Source of the DNA: JAPXSY01 sp034003585
Lineage (GTDB): Bacteria; Verrucomicrobiota; Kiritimatiellia; RFP12; UBA1067
Assembly: GCA_034003585.1 (NCBI GenBank)
Contig: JAVEYH010000046.1
Coordinates: 1 to 24,322 of the forward strand
DNA length: 24,322 nt
Reading direction: 5' to 3'
Shown: positions 1 through 7,186 of the stretch, one piece after another
Layout: each line of letters begins with the position of its first letter
How positions within the stretch are numbered: the stretch's first letter is position 1
Translations under genes and position numbers: made by a program
The notes under the pieces: generated by a model
Database searches by the model: none
What the model saw: the letters and a program-made list of their open reading frames with translations, nothing else
Told to the model about the DNA's origin: nothing

Positions 1-1
1 G

Positions 2-2224
2 GACCGCGAAAAGCCGATCTGCATCGGCGAGGATTTCTACCACGGGTTCCACGATCAGTTCTTCGGACTTACGAAGTGGGGCGGGGACAAGATCTGGCAT
101 CTCGACGGCTATCTCGAGATGTGGCGGGACGCGGTGTGGATGGCGGCGGACGGGTACTACGATGCCGACCTCGCGGGCTGGAATCTCTGGAGCGCGGCCG
201 AGGCCGCTGTCACCAACCGGCTTTTCGACGGAACATGCGGCGGTCAGTTGATGCCGGATTACCTGATTTCGATCCGCGAACCGTATCGGAATCTGTACGC
301 GGGCGAGGTCGAGAAGCGCACGCTCACCGTGTACAACAAGCGGTTCCTGGACCGGGAGGTCAGGCTTGTGCGCGAGGTCCTCGTCGCGGATGGAACGCGG
401 CCCGTCGCGGAGCGAGCGGACCTCCCTGGAAAGACCATGTGGCGTTTCACGGTCCCGGCGGGGGAGCGCCATGTGATGGAGGTCGAGGTTGGGGTACCCG
501 ATATCCAGGGGGGGCACTCGCTCCGCGACGGGCCGCGTGATCGTCCCGAGACGGAAATGCATCGCTACACGCTCTTCGACGCGAAGACGGGGGAACGCCT
601 GTTCGCGCGCGACTGGATCTACAATATCTTCCCGAAGACGGCATTCGCATGGCCCGAAGGTGTGGTCCTTCTCGGCGCGGCAGTCGCGGGGCGACACGCC
701 CTACCGAGTGGACGGAGTGGCGACGGCAGCCTCGCCGTCACGGAAGTTGACGCGGCGATGGCCGCGGGCAGGCCGATCGTGGTGACGAAATCCCTCACAA
801 CCGCCGAGGGCCTGAAGCTCAAGAAGTTCGTCGTGGAGGGCGGCCGGGTGATGATCATCGAGGCGAAGGGACCGGGGTGGACACCGATTCCGCTGATCGA
901 GAACAAGATGCAGAGCTTCGTCTTTCGTCGCGAAGGCGGGGTGATGCCGGAGGTGGACGAGCGGATGCTCGCGTGCTGGCGTCCGGATGCGCTCGTGGGA
1001 TCGAGTGGCTACGTGAAGCCGTCGGACCGCACGGTGGAGGTGATGTTCGATTCCGGCCACCAGTACGGTCTCACGGAGATGCAGATCGGCCGTGTGTGGG
1101 ATGGGAAGGGCCATTGGTTCCTGTACCAGATGCCCGTGGGCGGACGACCGGATGCGGCGGCGGATTTCGTCCTTGCGGCCGCGGTGAGGGAATTCCTGAA
1201 GGGACCGAAGGCGCTGGATCGGCATTTGACCTTGAAGGCGGACGATCCGCTGTGCGAGGTGTTCAGGGCGAACAAGATCCTGTTCGACACGCGGGAGGAT
1301 GCGAAGAGCGTTCATCTCGCGGATCTCGATCCGACCGATCCCGAACAACGGAAGGGGCTTTCGAACGAAGACCGCTATCTTTCGGTGGCGAAGCTCGGGG
1401 ACGTGAAGTTCCGTTTCGAGAACACGGGCATGGTCTCGCCGAAGTGGAAGCCGGTCGATGCCGTGCGGACGAATTTCGACTGGGCGGTCGACATGAAGCT
1501 TCATCCGCGGAAGACGCAGACCGTGCTGCGCACCATGCTGCGGAACCTCGGTGTGAATGCGGCCGAACCGGCACCCGAGACGGTGGAGTCGCCGATTGGA
1601 TTGGGGAAGTTCGTGAACCGTCCGGTGTGGAACGATCCGCGGCTCGGGGGCGGTGTCACGGCGTGGTTCGGGGAAGAGGACGACATGCGCTATTTTCCCG
1701 TGAATCTCTGTGGATGGAGCCGGGACTCGGGCAATCACTGTCCCGTGGAGTCGGTGCCGGCGGAGGCCATCAACTTTGCGGGCTATCCGTTCCGGATTTC
1801 CCAGGGGACGTTCGACGGCGTGGAGATGCCGGGCTCGATTGTGCTGGAGCCGGGCGAGAAGAAGAGGCTCAAGGTCTGGCAGAAGAACGTGAAGATGTTT
1901 CGCTTCCTCGGCGCGTTGCGGAAGCATGTTTCCGCGGGCGAGGCGCTCAAGATCGCCTACGGGTACGTGAACCACAGTCGTTTCGAGGACGTGGTGAAGG
2001 CCGGTGATGCGCTGAACGGCTACAGATGGGCCGGGGCCATCGATAACGGGAAGGTGGGGTGGACGGGATTCTCAAAGGAGGAGGCCGCGGCGGTGCTGTA
2101 CGTGTGGCACGTGCCGGCGAAGCGTTTGGGTCCGCTGGCGGGCTACACCAATTTCGTCGAGTTGGAAAACGTCGGAACGTCCGCGATCGCGATCGTGGGG
2201 ATGACTTTGGAGAATCTGCCATGA
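2..2224 (+). CDS. TIM-barrel glycoside hydrolase (GH2/clan A-like), 5'-truncated
   Basis: The reading frame is open from the window edge, so the true N-terminus lies upstream; 740 residues are visible. The first visible residues (KPICIGEDFYHG) look like the end of beta-strand 7 of a clan GH-A barrel, with Glu10 as a candidate nucleophile. The AGWNLW segment about 50 residues later resembles strand 8. Next come beta-sandwich-like stretches, then a region (about 215-290, with IVVTKSLTTAEGLKLKKFVV and GGRVMIIE) resembling the flavodoxin/GATase-like domain of some beta-galactosidases. The C-terminal half is a long accessory region I do not recognise. A secreted or periplasmic glycosidase is likely, but the signal peptide would lie outside the window. 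Its TGA overlaps the next gene's ATG (ATGA), so the two are translationally coupled. The exact GH family and substrate are not determinable here. Confidence 0.6.
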   Translation, partial: DREKPICIGEDFYHGFHDQFFGLTKWGGDKIWHLDGYLEMWRDAVWMAADGYYDADLAGWNLWSAAEAAVTNRLFDGTCGGQLMPDYLISIREPYRNLYAGEVEKRTLTVYNKRFLDREVRLVREVLVADGTRPVAERADLPGKTMWRFTVPAGERHVMEVEVGVPDIQGGHSLRDGPRDRPETEMHRYTLFDAKTGERLFARDWIYNIFPKTAFAWPEGVVLLGAAVAGRHALPSGRSGDGSLAVTEVDAAMAAGRPIVVTKSLTTAEGLKLKKFVVEGGRVMIIEAKGPGWTPIPLIENKMQSFVFRREGGVMPEVDERMLACWRPDALVGSSGYVKPSDRTVEVMFDSGHQYGLTEMQIGRVWDGKGHWFLYQMPVGGRPDAAADFVLAAAVREFLKGPKALDRHLTLKADDPLCEVFRANKILFDTREDAKSVHLADLDPTDPEQRKGLSNEDRYLSVAKLGDVKFRFENTGMVSPKWKPVDAVRTNFDWAVDMKLHPRKTQTVLRTMLRNLGVNAAEPAPETVESPIGLGKFVNRPVWNDPRLGGGVTAWFGEEDDMRYFPVNLCGWSRDSGNHCPVESVPAEAINFAGYPFRISQGTFDGVEMPGSIVLEPGEKKRLKVWQKNVKMFRFLGALRKHVSAGEALKIAYGYVNHSRFEDVVKAGDALNGYRWAGAIDNGKVGWTGFSKEEAAAVLYVWHVPAKRLGPLAGYTNFVELENVGTSAIAIVGMTLENLP

Positions 2225-3447
2225 AGACCTTCTATGTGACGATGTTGGCCGTACTGGCCCTGGTGAACGTCTGGGCGGGATCGCCGAAGATCGACCGCGC
2301 GTGGGATTTCACGCGTCAGCGTTTGATGTCGGGCTTCGACGGGAAACGCTGCAAGGTCCAGCCATGCGTGACGACAGACTGGAAGGGGAACGCGCTTCTC
2401 ACGTATCAAACCCTGCTGCTCACGGGGGCGGACGTCTTCTACGGACAGTACGTCTGCAAGTCGACCGATGGCGGACGGACGTGGAGCGCGCCGAAGGAAA
2501 TGGCTCTCTTCAAAGACGAATATACGAACGGTTATCGGATCGTGCGCTATGCGAATCCCCGGTATTCGGCGAAGAACCGGAAGTGGTACGCGCTGGGGAA
2601 GTCCGGAATGTACAAGGGCGACAAGGAGCCGGTCAACGGACGTGTCAACGGCAAACCGAGCGGACTGCCGCTCTACGCGACGGTGGACGTCGACACGGGC
2701 GCGTACACGTCCTGGAAGACGATCGACTTTCCGTTCCCGTACATCACGGCGTTTCCGTTCGGCGATCCGGTCGACCTGGACGATGGGAGTCTCCTCATCC
2801 CGTTCTACTACACGGTTGGACACAAGTTTGGGGGAAGCGCGTTCGACGTCATGTGCCAGGTCGTGTGCGTGAAGTACCGCTTCGAGGGGGATGGCATCAC
2901 GCTCGTCGAGGCGGGCGAGTCCATCGACTGTCCGGAACTGAAACGCGGCGTCTGCGAACCGTCCCTCGTGAAGTTCGGCGACAGATACTATCTGACGCTT
3001 CGGTCGAATGAAAAGGGACTGTTTGCGGAAAGTTCCGATGGACTCCGCTTCGGCGCGCCGAAGACCTGGTGCTGGGAGGACGGCGAACCGATCGGCAACC
3101 GCAACACGCAGCAGCACTGGCTCAAGATCGCCGGAGATCTGTACCTGGCTTACACTCGGTGGAACGGAATGAACCAGCATGTCTTCCGCAATCGGGCACC
3201 CGTGTACATCGCGAAGTTCGATCCGAAGCGGGGCTGTCTCGTCCGTGGAACGGAACTGGCGGTCGTACCGGAACTGGGGGCGCGGCTGGGAAATTTCCAG
3301 ACGGCGATTTCGGAGACCGGCGAATCGTGGTTGATCACTGCGGAGTGGATGCAGCATCCGGGTTGCGAACGATACGGCAGCGACAATTCGCTGTGGTTCG
3401 TAAAGTTCTTCCCGAGCGGACCGCAGGCCGATCAGTCGTTCCAGTAG
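2221..3447 (+). CDS. Secreted sialidase / BNR-repeat (beta-propeller) protein
   Basis: 408 aa. The ATG at 2221 was chosen because it overlaps the upstream TGA, has GGAG about 8 nt before it, and opens a clear signal peptide (MKTFYVTMLAVLALVNVWAG), with cleavage likely near residue 20. An Asp-box, STDGGRTW (81-88), and a degenerate second one, SSDGLRF (271-277), point to a six-bladed sialidase-type propeller. CEPSLVKF (245-252) resembles the conserved EPSLV motif of sialidase and related propeller glycosidases. The length fits exo-alpha-sialidase-like proteins of gut and marine PVC bacteria. Coupling to the upstream glycosidase suggests both act on the same glycan. The arginine triad of true sialidases cannot be assigned with certainty, so a non-sialic-acid propeller hydrolase or binding protein is possible. 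Confidence 0.65.
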   Translation: MKTFYVTMLAVLALVNVWAGSPKIDRAWDFTRQRLMSGFDGKRCKVQPCVTTDWKGNALLTYQTLLLTGADVFYGQYVCKSTDGGRTWSAPKEMALFKDEYTNGYRIVRYANPRYSAKNRKWYALGKSGMYKGDKEPVNGRVNGKPSGLPLYATVDVDTGAYTSWKTIDFPFPYITAFPFGDPVDLDDGSLLIPFYYTVGHKFGGSAFDVMCQVVCVKYRFEGDGITLVEAGESIDCPELKRGVCEPSLVKFGDRYYLTLRSNEKGLFAESSDGLRFGAPKTWCWEDGEPIGNRNTQQHWLKIAGDLYLAYTRWNGMNQHVFRNRAPVYIAKFDPKRGCLVRGTELAVVPELGARLGNFQTAISETGESWLITAEWMQHPGCERYGSDNSLWFVKFFPSGPQADQSFQ

Positions 3448-3470
3448 AGCTTGGAGCTTAAAGCGCTTTC

Positions 3471-3546
3471 GGACGGGGTGGCACCCGTCCCTCCCGCCGG
3501 AATGGGCCGTATTTGCAGCTTGGGAGGGTCCGGTGCCACCCGGACC
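3471..3546. repeat. Paired palindromic repeat (REP/BIME-like)
   Basis: There are two 25-nt arms, at 3471-3495 and 3522-3546. The second is the reverse complement of the first at 21 of 25 positions. Each arm also folds on itself: GGACGGG/CCCGTCC in arm 1 and GGTCCGG/CCGGACC in arm 2, each with a 6-nt loop. A shared CCCTCCC/GGGAGGG foot faces the centre. The four mismatches between arms are two compensatory pairs, A-T to T-A and G-C to C-G, so the hairpin within each arm is preserved. The rest of the 193-nt intergenic stretch holds the AAAGCGCTTT palindrome (3460-3469) and AT-rich sequence before the tRNA promoter. The element may also end transcription of the glycosidase operon, but it lacks a T-run. 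Confidence 0.6.
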
Positions 3547-3595
3547 GGATCCCGAATTTGTCAAATTTGAATTGCCGGCTATGCGGACAGCGCGC

Positions 3596-3625
3596 TTGAC
3601 TTCCCTGCGGTCGAATCGGTATAGT
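3596..3625 (+). promoter_or_regulatory. Sigma70-like promoter for tRNA-Thr
   Basis: TTGACT (3596-3601) and TATAGT (3620-3625) are separated by 18 nt, each with 5 of 6 consensus matches. Transcription would begin around 3632, about nine bases before the mature tRNA. An AT-rich segment (3555-3576) lies just upstream and could act as an UP element. Confidence 0.7.
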
Positions 3626-3640
3626 TCATTCGTTTTTCAA

Positions 3641-3716
3641 GCCAACGTAGCTCAGCTGGTAGAGCAGATCATTCGTAATGATCAGGTCGTCCGTTCGATC
3701 CGGATCGTTGGCTCCA
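3641..3716 (+). tRNA. tRNA-Thr (anticodon CGU)
   Basis: A full cloverleaf can be folded by eye. The acceptor stem is GCCAACG/CGTTGGC, the D stem GCTC/GAGC, and the anticodon stem GATCA/TGATC with loop TTCGTAA. The T stem is GTCCG/CGGAT with one G-U pair and loop TTCGATC. The anticodon CGT (positions 34-36) reads ACG threonine codons. The discriminator base is T and CCA is encoded (3714-3716). Confidence 0.95.
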
Positions 3717-3720
3717 TCCG

Positions 3721-3760
3721 AAACCCCGAAAACCGGTGACCGCGCCTTTCGGGGTTTTGG
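3721..3760 (+). terminator. Intrinsic terminator after tRNA-Thr
   Basis: A perfect 11-bp stem pairs 3721-3731 (AAACCCCGAAA) with 3747-3757 (TTTCGGGGTTT) around a 15-nt loop and ends in TTTT. It begins four bases after the tRNA CCA. The next gene's ATG is only 20 nt beyond the stem, so some readthrough or a hidden start site must serve that gene. Confidence 0.65.
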
Positions 3761-3777
3761 CCTTTCACGGGGCTGCC

Positions 3778-4419
3778 ATGACCACATCGCGCCAGCCGCC
3801 CACGCGGCGGTTCATCACCTCGGTGCTCGTGCCCGACCGCGTCGGGCTGCTGCGAGACATCACCCAGGCCGTGTTCGCGCTCGAAGGCAACATCGGCGGC
3901 ATCCGTCAGACGCTGGTCGACGGTTTCTTCAATCTTGTTTTCACCTCCGAACATCCCGCCGCCGTGGCGCCGGAGAACCTGCGCGCCCTGTTGGACGCCG
4001 CGCTGGCGTCCGATGCCGTCGTGACCGTGCTCGACCGGCCGGAAACGCCGCCTCCGGCCCTCGCGAACGGCTCCCGCTTCGTGGTGATGACGCGCGGCGC
4101 GGACACGCCGGGAACCATCCTGGCGATCGCCTCGTTCCTGGTCGCGCACGGGATCAACATCGAAGACTGGCTGGTCGAGATGGAAGCTTCCGGCAGCGTG
4201 ATCTACCTCGCCCAGGTGACGGTGCCCGAGTCCGCGGACTTCCGCCAGATCCAGGGCGCGTTTCAGCGCGAGATGGCCGGACGCGGTCTGAACGCGCTGC
4301 TCTGCCACGAGAACATCTTCCGGGCCACCAACGAGATCGGCCCGATCCGGGCGCTGATCGGCACCGAAGCGCGCCACACCCGGAACCTTGAACCCGCAAC
4401 CTGCAACCCGCAACCTTGA
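3778..4419 (+). CDS. Two-ACT-domain regulatory protein (GcvR/UPF0237-like)
   Basis: 213 aa. Two ACT domains are visible. The first is about residues 11-85, with the ACT signature VPDRVGLLRDITQAV. The second is about 99-170, with DTPGTILAIASFLVAHGINI. ACT domains bind amino acids or other small ligands. This tandem layout resembles the glycine-cleavage repressor GcvR and formyltetrahydrofolate-deformylase ACT modules. I chose the ATG at 3778 because an upstream in-frame Met (3736) lies inside the terminator and adds no domain sequence. The gene sits 12 nt before a UPF0210 gene, a pairing widely conserved in bacteria and archaea, and its product probably senses a ligand for that partner. The last ~15 residues are encoded by a short tandem repeat and are probably not part of the fold. 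Confidence 0.8.
   Translation: MTTSRQPPTRRFITSVLVPDRVGLLRDITQAVFALEGNIGGIRQTLVDGFFNLVFTSEHPAAVAPENLRALLDAALASDAVVTVLDRPETPPPALANGSRFVVMTRGADTPGTILAIASFLVAHGINIEDWLVEMEASGSVIYLAQVTVPESADFRQIQGAFQREMAGRGLNALLCHENIFRATNEIGPIRALIGTEARHTRNLEPATCNPQP
4382..4417. repeat. Short degenerate tandem repeat at the end of the ACT gene
   Basis: Five imperfect units of the form G(C)AACCY(T), such as GCAACCT and GCAACCC, run head to tail. They are flanked by the inverted hexamers CCCGGA (4379-4384) and TCCGGG (4420-4425). The array runs into the ACT gene's stop codon at 4417-4419. Confidence 0.6.
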
Positions 4420-4431
4420 TCCGGGATTTCT

Positions 4432-5805
4432 ATGCTCGCAAGACAAGACGTACTCTCGACCCTCCGCATGGTGCGCGAGGAAAATCTCGATGTGCGGGCC
4501 GTGACCCTCGGCGTCAACCTCAACGTGTGCGCCCATCCCGACCCGGACAAGCTCACCCAGGCGGTCTACGCCCGCATCGTGGAGAAAGCCGGCAACCTCG
4601 TGCGGTTCTGCAACGAGGTGAGCGCCAAATACGCCCTGCCGATCGTCAACAAGCGTATCGCGGTCTCACCGGTCAGCCTGCTGCTTGAGGGCCATACGCC
4701 GGCGACCGCCGTGCGGGTCTGCCAGGCGCTCGACGCGGCGGCCGAGCAGGTGAAGATCGACCTGCTCGGCGGTTTCTCGGCCCTGGTGCAGAAAGGCGTG
4801 ACCCCCGGCGAGCGCACGCTGATCGAGTCGCTGCCGCAGGCCCTGGCCGCCACCCGGCGCGTCTGCTCCTCGTTCAACGTGGGCACGACCAAGGCCGGCA
4901 TCAACGTGGACGCCGTCAACCTGCTTTCGCGGAAGATCATCGAGACCGCCGAGGCCAGCCGCGCCGCGCGCGGGTTCGGCTGCGCGAAAATCGTGGTGTT
5001 CGCCAACATGCCGGAAGACAACCCCTTCATGGCCGGCGCCATGCTCGGCCCGGGCGAGCCGGAGTGCGTCATCAACGTGGGCGTCAGCGGGCCCGGCGTG
5101 GTGAAGCGCGCGGTGGACCGCCTGGTGCAGCACGACCCGGAGGCCACGCTGAACGAGATCGCCGAGGAGATCAAGCACACCGCGTTCCGCGTGACGCGCA
5201 CCGGCGAACTGATCGGCCGCGAGGTGGCCGAACGCCTCGGCATCCCGTTCGGGGTGGTCGACCTCTCGCTCGCGCCCACGCCGCGCGTGGGCGATTCGGT
5301 GGGCGAGATCTACCAGAGCATGGGCATCCGCCGGATCGGCGCGCCGGGCACCACCGCCGCGGTGATGCTGCTGAACGACGCGGTCAAAAAGGGCGGGGCC
5401 TTCGCCTCCAGCGCGGTCGGCGGGCTCTCCGGCGCCTTCATTCCGGTGATGGAGGACCACGCGCTCTCCAAGGCCGTGACCGACGGCACGCTGACGCTGG
5501 AGAAGCTCGAAGCCATGACCGCGGTCTGCTCCGTGGGCCTGGACATGATCCTCCTGCCGGGGAGCACCTCGGCCGAGACGGTCGCGGGCATCATCCTGGA
5601 CGAGGCGGCCATCGGCATCACCAACCGCAAGACCACCGGCGTGCGCGTGATCCCGGTGCCCGGCGCGAAGCTGGGCGAGTACGTGGATTTCGGCGGCCTG
5701 TTCGGCGCGGGCGTGGTGACACAGTCGGCCAGCCCCGAGGGGGCCGAGGTGTTCGTGAACCGCGGCGGGCAGATCCCCGCGCCGATCCACAGCCTGATGA
5801 ACTGA
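4432..5805 (+). CDS. UPF0210 / DUF711 (PFL family) protein
   Basis: 457 aa, close to the usual length of about 450 for UPF0210. Recognisable segments include the N-terminal MVREENLDVRAVTLGVNLN stretch, the glycine-rich INVGVSGPGVVKRAV (about 219-233), VVDLSLAPTP and GDSVGEIYQSMGI near 280-300, and the C-terminal GGQIPAPIHSLMN. The protein is cytosolic, with no signal peptide or membrane segment. The family's biochemical role is unproven; structural similarity to glycyl-radical-type folds has been noted in the family, but no glycyl-radical motif is visible here. It follows the ACT protein gene by 12 nt and must be co-transcribed with it. The start has only weak Shine-Dalgarno complementarity but matches the family N-terminus. 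Confidence 0.85.
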   Translation: MLARQDVLSTLRMVREENLDVRAVTLGVNLNVCAHPDPDKLTQAVYARIVEKAGNLVRFCNEVSAKYALPIVNKRIAVSPVSLLLEGHTPATAVRVCQALDAAAEQVKIDLLGGFSALVQKGVTPGERTLIESLPQALAATRRVCSSFNVGTTKAGINVDAVNLLSRKIIETAEASRAARGFGCAKIVVFANMPEDNPFMAGAMLGPGEPECVINVGVSGPGVVKRAVDRLVQHDPEATLNEIAEEIKHTAFRVTRTGELIGREVAERLGIPFGVVDLSLAPTPRVGDSVGEIYQSMGIRRIGAPGTTAAVMLLNDAVKKGGAFASSAVGGLSGAFIPVMEDHALSKAVTDGTLTLEKLEAMTAVCSVGLDMILLPGSTSAETVAGIILDEAAIGITNRKTTGVRVIPVPGAKLGEYVDFGGLFGAGVVTQSASPEGAEVFVNRGGQIPAPIHSLMN

Positions 5806-5856
5806 ATCATCGTGCGGGAACGCCCGCGCTTGTCTGTCAAAAACATGTAATAATGG

Positions 5857-5880
5857 GGGCGGTTTGCGGGGAAACCGCCC
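5857..5880. terminator. Hairpin between convergent genes (possible bidirectional terminator)
   Basis: A perfect 9-bp stem pairs GGGCGGTTT (5857-5865) with AAACCGCCC (5872-5880) around a 6-nt loop. It lies in the 175-nt gap between the ends of the UPF0210 gene (+) and the ferredoxin-type aldo/keto reductase gene (-). A smaller hairpin, GCGGG/CCCGC, sits nearby at about 5815-5828. On the minus strand a T-rich run follows 8-18 nt later; on the plus strand there is none. It could instead be an extragenic palindromic repeat. The rest of the gap holds only a direct repeat of GGCATTCAT (5898 and 5909). Confidence 0.4.
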
Positions 5881-5980
5881 TACCCTGCTCCGCGACAGGC
5901 ATTCATGCGGCATTCATCCCCGAGGTGCCGATCCTTGAGCGTTGAGCGTTCTTTCCCCCGAGGCGTCCGCAGAACTGGAT

Positions 5981-7162
5981 TCAATCTTTGTAATCGGAGC
6001 CGCTTCCGCCCTCGAACTCGGCCGCGACCTTCTCCATCCAGGCCGGGATGTCGATCGACTGCGGGCAGCGCTTCAGGCAGGCGCCGCACCGGATGCAGGC
6101 CGAAGCCTTCTCGTTCGGCAGGAAACTGCGGTAGAGGGCCGGCTGCAGCGTGTGCTTGCGGTCGACCAGCAGGTGCTTGTTGTAGATGTCGAACATCACC
6201 GGGATCTTCACCCCCACCGGACAGCTCGCCAGGCAATACCCGCATTGGCTGCACGCGATGGGCACGCTTTCGCGCATCTGACGGCAAACGCGTTCGAGCA
6301 CCTGCGCCTCGCGCGCGGTGAGGCATCCCGCCTCTGCGGTCCCGGCCAGACGCAGGTTGTCCCGCACCTGGACCCTCTCGTTCATGCCGCTCAGCACCAC
6401 AGCCGGTTCGGGCTGGTTCCAGAGCCAGCGCAACGCGCTGGAGACCGGATCGATGCCGGCCTCCTCGAACAACCGGTTGGCGCCGGGCGGCAGGCGCGGC
6501 CCGGCGAGGAACCCGCCGAAAAGCGGCTCCATGACCGCCACGCCCACGCCCCGGCCGTGCGCGTGACGCAACCCGCGCGTCCCGGCCTGGATCTCCGGTT
6601 GCGCGTAGTTGTACTGGATCTGGCAGAAATCCCAGTCGTAGGCGTCGAGAATCTCGCGGAACACCCCGAAGTCGTCATGGAACGAGAACCCCGCGAACCG
6701 GATGCGGCCGCGCCGTTTCTCCGCATCCAGCCACGCCAGCGCGCCGGCCTGGAGGGCCTGCTCCCAGTAGCGCCGGTTCAGGGCGTGCAGCAGATAGAAA
6801 TCGATCCGTTCCGTCTGGAGGCGGGAGAGCTGCGTCGCGAAGCGCGGCGCGAGATCCTCGGGCCGGGCGACCTCCCAGACCGGCATTTTGGTCGCCACGT
6901 AGACCCGGCCGCGCCAGCCGTTGTCCAGCGCGGCGCAGACCGCCCGCTCGCTCTCGCCGTCCTGATAGGCGTAGGCGGTGTCGAGGTAGTTGATGCCCCC
7001 TGCCAAGCCGGTTTCGAGCAATTCGATTGCGCGGGGCAGGTCGACGTGCCCCCCGCTTTGCGGCAGGCGCATCGCGCCGAACCCGAGCGCGGAGACCAGC
7101 ACCCCGGTCCGGGCCCCGAAGGGCCGGTACCGCATCGCCGGATTGTAGTTGAGAATCTCCAT
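5981..7162 (-). CDS. Aldo/keto reductase with C-terminal 2x[4Fe-4S] ferredoxin domain
   Basis: 393 aa. The N-terminal AKR barrel carries the catalytic tetrad as Asp61, Tyr66, Lys92 and His126 (DTAYAY, TKMP, LLHAL). The C-terminal segment has two cluster motifs: CxxCxxCxxxCP at Cys304/307/310/314 and Cys356/359/362/366. Such proteins are common in strict anaerobes and probably link a carbonyl/alcohol redox reaction to ferredoxin; physiological substrates are mostly unknown. The start may be ATG 7162 or the internal Met10 (7135), which gives the MRYRPFG start typical of the family; neither has a strong Shine-Dalgarno sequence. The gene follows citrate synthase by 24 nt and is probably in the same transcript. 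Confidence 0.85.
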   Translation of the reverse strand: MEILNYNPAMRYRPFGARTGVLVSALGFGAMRLPQSGGHVDLPRAIELLETGLAGGINYLDTAYAYQDGESERAVCAALDNGWRGRVYVATKMPVWEVARPEDLAPRFATQLSRLQTERIDFYLLHALNRRYWEQALQAGALAWLDAEKRRGRIRFAGFSFHDDFGVFREILDAYDWDFCQIQYNYAQPEIQAGTRGLRHAHGRGVGVAVMEPLFGGFLAGPRLPPGANRLFEEAGIDPVSSALRWLWNQPEPAVVLSGMNERVQVRDNLRLAGTAEAGCLTAREAQVLERVCRQMRESVPIACSQCGYCLASCPVGVKIPVMFDIYNKHLLVDRKHTLQPALYRSFLPNEKASACIRCGACLKRCPQSIDIPAWMEKVAAEFEGGSGSDYKD

Positions 7163-7186
7163 GTCCGCTTCAAGCCGGGACGCCGT

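Noticed and set aside
5898..5917. Direct repeat of GGCATTCAT two bases apart
   Set aside because: Short, single occurrence, in an unconstrained gap between gene ends; no attachment site, insertion element or operator pattern around it.
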